Below are positions 62,413 to 64,000 of a stretch of DNA of 64,000 nucleotides, piece after piece. Source of the DNA: Papilionanthe hookeriana x Papilionanthe teres. Taxonomy: Eukaryota > Streptophyta > Magnoliopsida > Asparagales > Orchidaceae. The position numbers and the translations under genes were made by a program. How positions within the stretch are numbered: the first letter of the stretch is position 1; each line of letters begins with the position of its first letter. The notes under the pieces were generated by a model, which saw only the letters and a list, made by a program, of their open reading frames with translations, did no database searches and was not told the origin of the DNA. The stretch is taken from NCBI GenBank assembly GCA_022702705.1, contig CM040433.1:15527682-15591681 (forward strand), given 5' to 3'.

Positions 62413-62890
62413 TTGTTAACGAACTTACTTAAGAAGAAAAAGTCATGGGAATGTAACAACATATGCCAAGAGGCTTTTGAAGATCTCAAAAAGGCTATCA
62501 CTGAAGAACCTGTACTTAGCCTTCCTGATCATAATAAGGTATATGAAGTGCACACTGATGCATCCGACTTTGCTATAGGGGGAGTACTTATGCAAGAAGG
62601 ACATTCCATTGCATATGAAAGCCGGAAACTTAACGAAACGAAGCGTCACTACATTGTCCAAGAAAAGGAGATGACAACCATCACACATTGCCTTCGAGTA
62701 TGGAGACACTACATACTTGGCTCCAAGTTCAGTGTCTTGACAGATAATATCGCCACCAGTTATTTTCAGACCCAGAAGAAACTGAGTCCCAAGCAAGCGC
62801 GATGACAACACTTCTTGGCTGAATTCAATTACACCATGGAGTATAAACCAGAGAAGGCTAATCTAGTAGCGGATGCCTTAAGCCGAAAAG
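62413..62890 (+). pseudogene. Chromovirus RNase H
   Basis: TEEPVLSLPDHNKVYEVHTD, DASDFAIGGVLMQEG, YIVQEKEMTTITHCLRVWRH and DNIATSYFQTQKKLS in one frame with only one stop (62803-62805, replacing a Trp codon). Acidic catalytic residues are visible. Confidence 0.9.
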
Positions 62891-64000
62891 CTGAACTAGC
62901 AAGCATCTCACAAGTCTCCAGCTCCCTCTTAAGTAGAATCAGGGAAGGAATGAACTCTGATCCACAAGCTCATAGTATTATAGCCCTAGCAAAAGAAGGA
63001 AAGACAAGAAGGTTCTGGCTAGACGAAGATGTCATCTACACTAAAGGCCAACGCATCTGCGTACCAAGGTGGGGCAACATAAGGAAGGAGCTAGTTAAAG
63101 AATGTCATGATTCTATGTAGACAGGGCATCCAGGTATGAATCGAACCCTAGCGCTACTAAATATGAGCTATTATTGGCCAGGAATGAAGGATATGATGGA
63201 AGAATATGTCCGCACTTGTCTCGTTTGCCAACAAAACATAGTTGTTCAACAACGAGGGGGATTGTTGGAACCACTACCTATTCCTCAGAGACCATGGGAG
63301 AGCGTCTCTATGGACTTTATATCTCCAGCCTGCCAAAATCAAATGGATTTGGAAGCATCCTTGTCGTAGTTGACAGATTCAACAAGTATGCAATATTTGT
63401 TGCGGCTCCTACTGATTGCACAGCCGAAGAAGCCGCTAGGCTCTTTCTTAGCAATGTGGTAAAGCTATGGGGAATACCACAAAACATTATAAGTGATTGG
63501 GATCCTCGCTTCACTGGGAGATTTTGGACATAGCTATTCAAAATGTTGGGGTCTGATCTAAACTTCTCTACAAGCTTCCATCCTCAAAGTGATTGACAAA
63601 CCGAGAGGATCAATGGCCTATTGGAGCTATATTTGCGACACTATGTAAGTGCAAATCAACAAAATTGAGCCAAATTGCTGGATGTGGCACAATTCTCTTT
63701 CAATCTACAAACAAGTGAAGCCATCAATAAAAGTCCTTTCGAGATAATCATGGGACAACAACCGATGACTCCCCTATCCCTTACGACTAACTATGAAGGA
63801 AAAAGTCTAGCAACCTTCAAGTTCGTTAAGACTTGGAATGAGCAAAGGGAGCTAGCTCGAGCAATATTACACAAGGCCACAAGGAAGATGAAGAAGTGGG
63901 CGGATAAAAAGAGGAGGCACATTGAGTTTAAAGAAGGAGATCTAGTCCTTGTAAAGCTTCTACTTCAACAATTTAAAGCATTCCGAAAAGTACATAAAGG
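62891..64000 (+). pseudogene. Chromovirus integrase, truncated by window end
   Basis: HHCC finger: HDSM-stop-TGHPGMNRTLALL, YYWPGMKDMMEEYVRTCLVC. The core has SMDFIS (Asp 63313-63315), then after a shift near 63330 FGSILVVVDRFNKYAIF, IISDWDPRFTGRFW (Asp 63495-63497) and QTERINGLLELYL (Glu 63603-63605). All three catalytic acids are present. Stops at 63118, 63532, 63594 and 63666. The C-terminal part KKWADKKRRHIEFKEGDLVL reaches 63960; the chromodomain would follow outside the window. Confidence 0.9.

Larger units (their letters stand above)
59262..64000 (+). mobile_element. Chromovirus (Ty3/gypsy), 5' part, cut by window end
   Basis: LTR, initiator-Met primer site, gag, protease, RT, RNase H and integrase in the chromovirus order on the + strand. 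The sequence style (TSYFQTQKKLSPKQAR, DALSRKAEL, CFLCGGPHWARDCP) is of the plant chromovirus group, perhaps Galadriel-like; the chromodomain and 3' LTR would lie past 64000. Decay is moderate: about six frameshifts and eight stops, all catalytic motifs still readable. The LTR start at 59262 is a guess from the first suitable TG. Confidence 0.85.

Overview
The window is plant nuclear DNA (angiosperm, inferred), AT-rich, and made almost entirely of transposable elements nested in one another. The evidence is a set of plant-specific retroelement lineages: a Tat-type Ty3/gypsy element with a second RNase H domain, an Athila-type element primed by tRNA-Asp, a chromovirus primed by initiator tRNA-Met, and a Mutator-like (MULE) transposase with SWIM and zinc-knuckle motifs. 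I see no convincing single-copy host gene, no tRNA or rRNA gene, and no CRISPR array. Nearly every coding region carries stops and frameshifts.

Layout. 1-9000: a giant 6.8-kb LTR-like unit (copy A, 1315-8146) flanked on both sides by a decayed ~150-200-bp tandem repeat. 9000-16590: unassigned sequence, then a 2-kb minisatellite (12590-14640) with ~32-33-bp monomers in a ~640-bp higher-order unit, then a GATC-rich degenerate repeat (14830-15330). 16590-35766: a Tat-lineage retrotransposon on the + strand (gag, protease, RT, RNase H, second RNase H, integrase), split between protease and RT by a 9.2-kb Athila-type element on the - strand (21276-30483) with two 1914-bp LTRs. Downstream of integrase the Tat element carries an extra ORF (34269-35766) whose C-terminal half is an AlkB-like 2-oxoglutarate/Fe(II) dioxygenase domain of the plant ALKBH9/10 type. 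This is the most interesting feature of the window. 36590-37010: an ~87-bp tandem repeat.

37570-54903: two further copies of the giant LTR, B (- strand, 37570-44090) and C (+ strand, 46692-54903), form a 6.5-kb inverted repeat around a 2.6-kb spacer. C is a solo LTR with a perfect 5-bp target duplication (GTGGG). It sits inside a MULE transposase pseudogene whose halves lie at 46255-46691 and 54904-55780. C is itself interrupted by a smaller Athila-type solo LTR, D (50835-52519). 55781-59261 is AT-rich and unassigned. 59262-64000: the 5' part of a chromovirus, cut by the window end. Its LTR has four perfect heat-shock-element cores upstream of two TATA boxes.

Order of events read from the nesting: Athila entered the Tat element; the giant LTR entered the MULE; D then entered the giant LTR. 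Lineage names rest on motifs recalled from the families. No alignment or database search was run, and the outer LTRs of the Tat element were not found.
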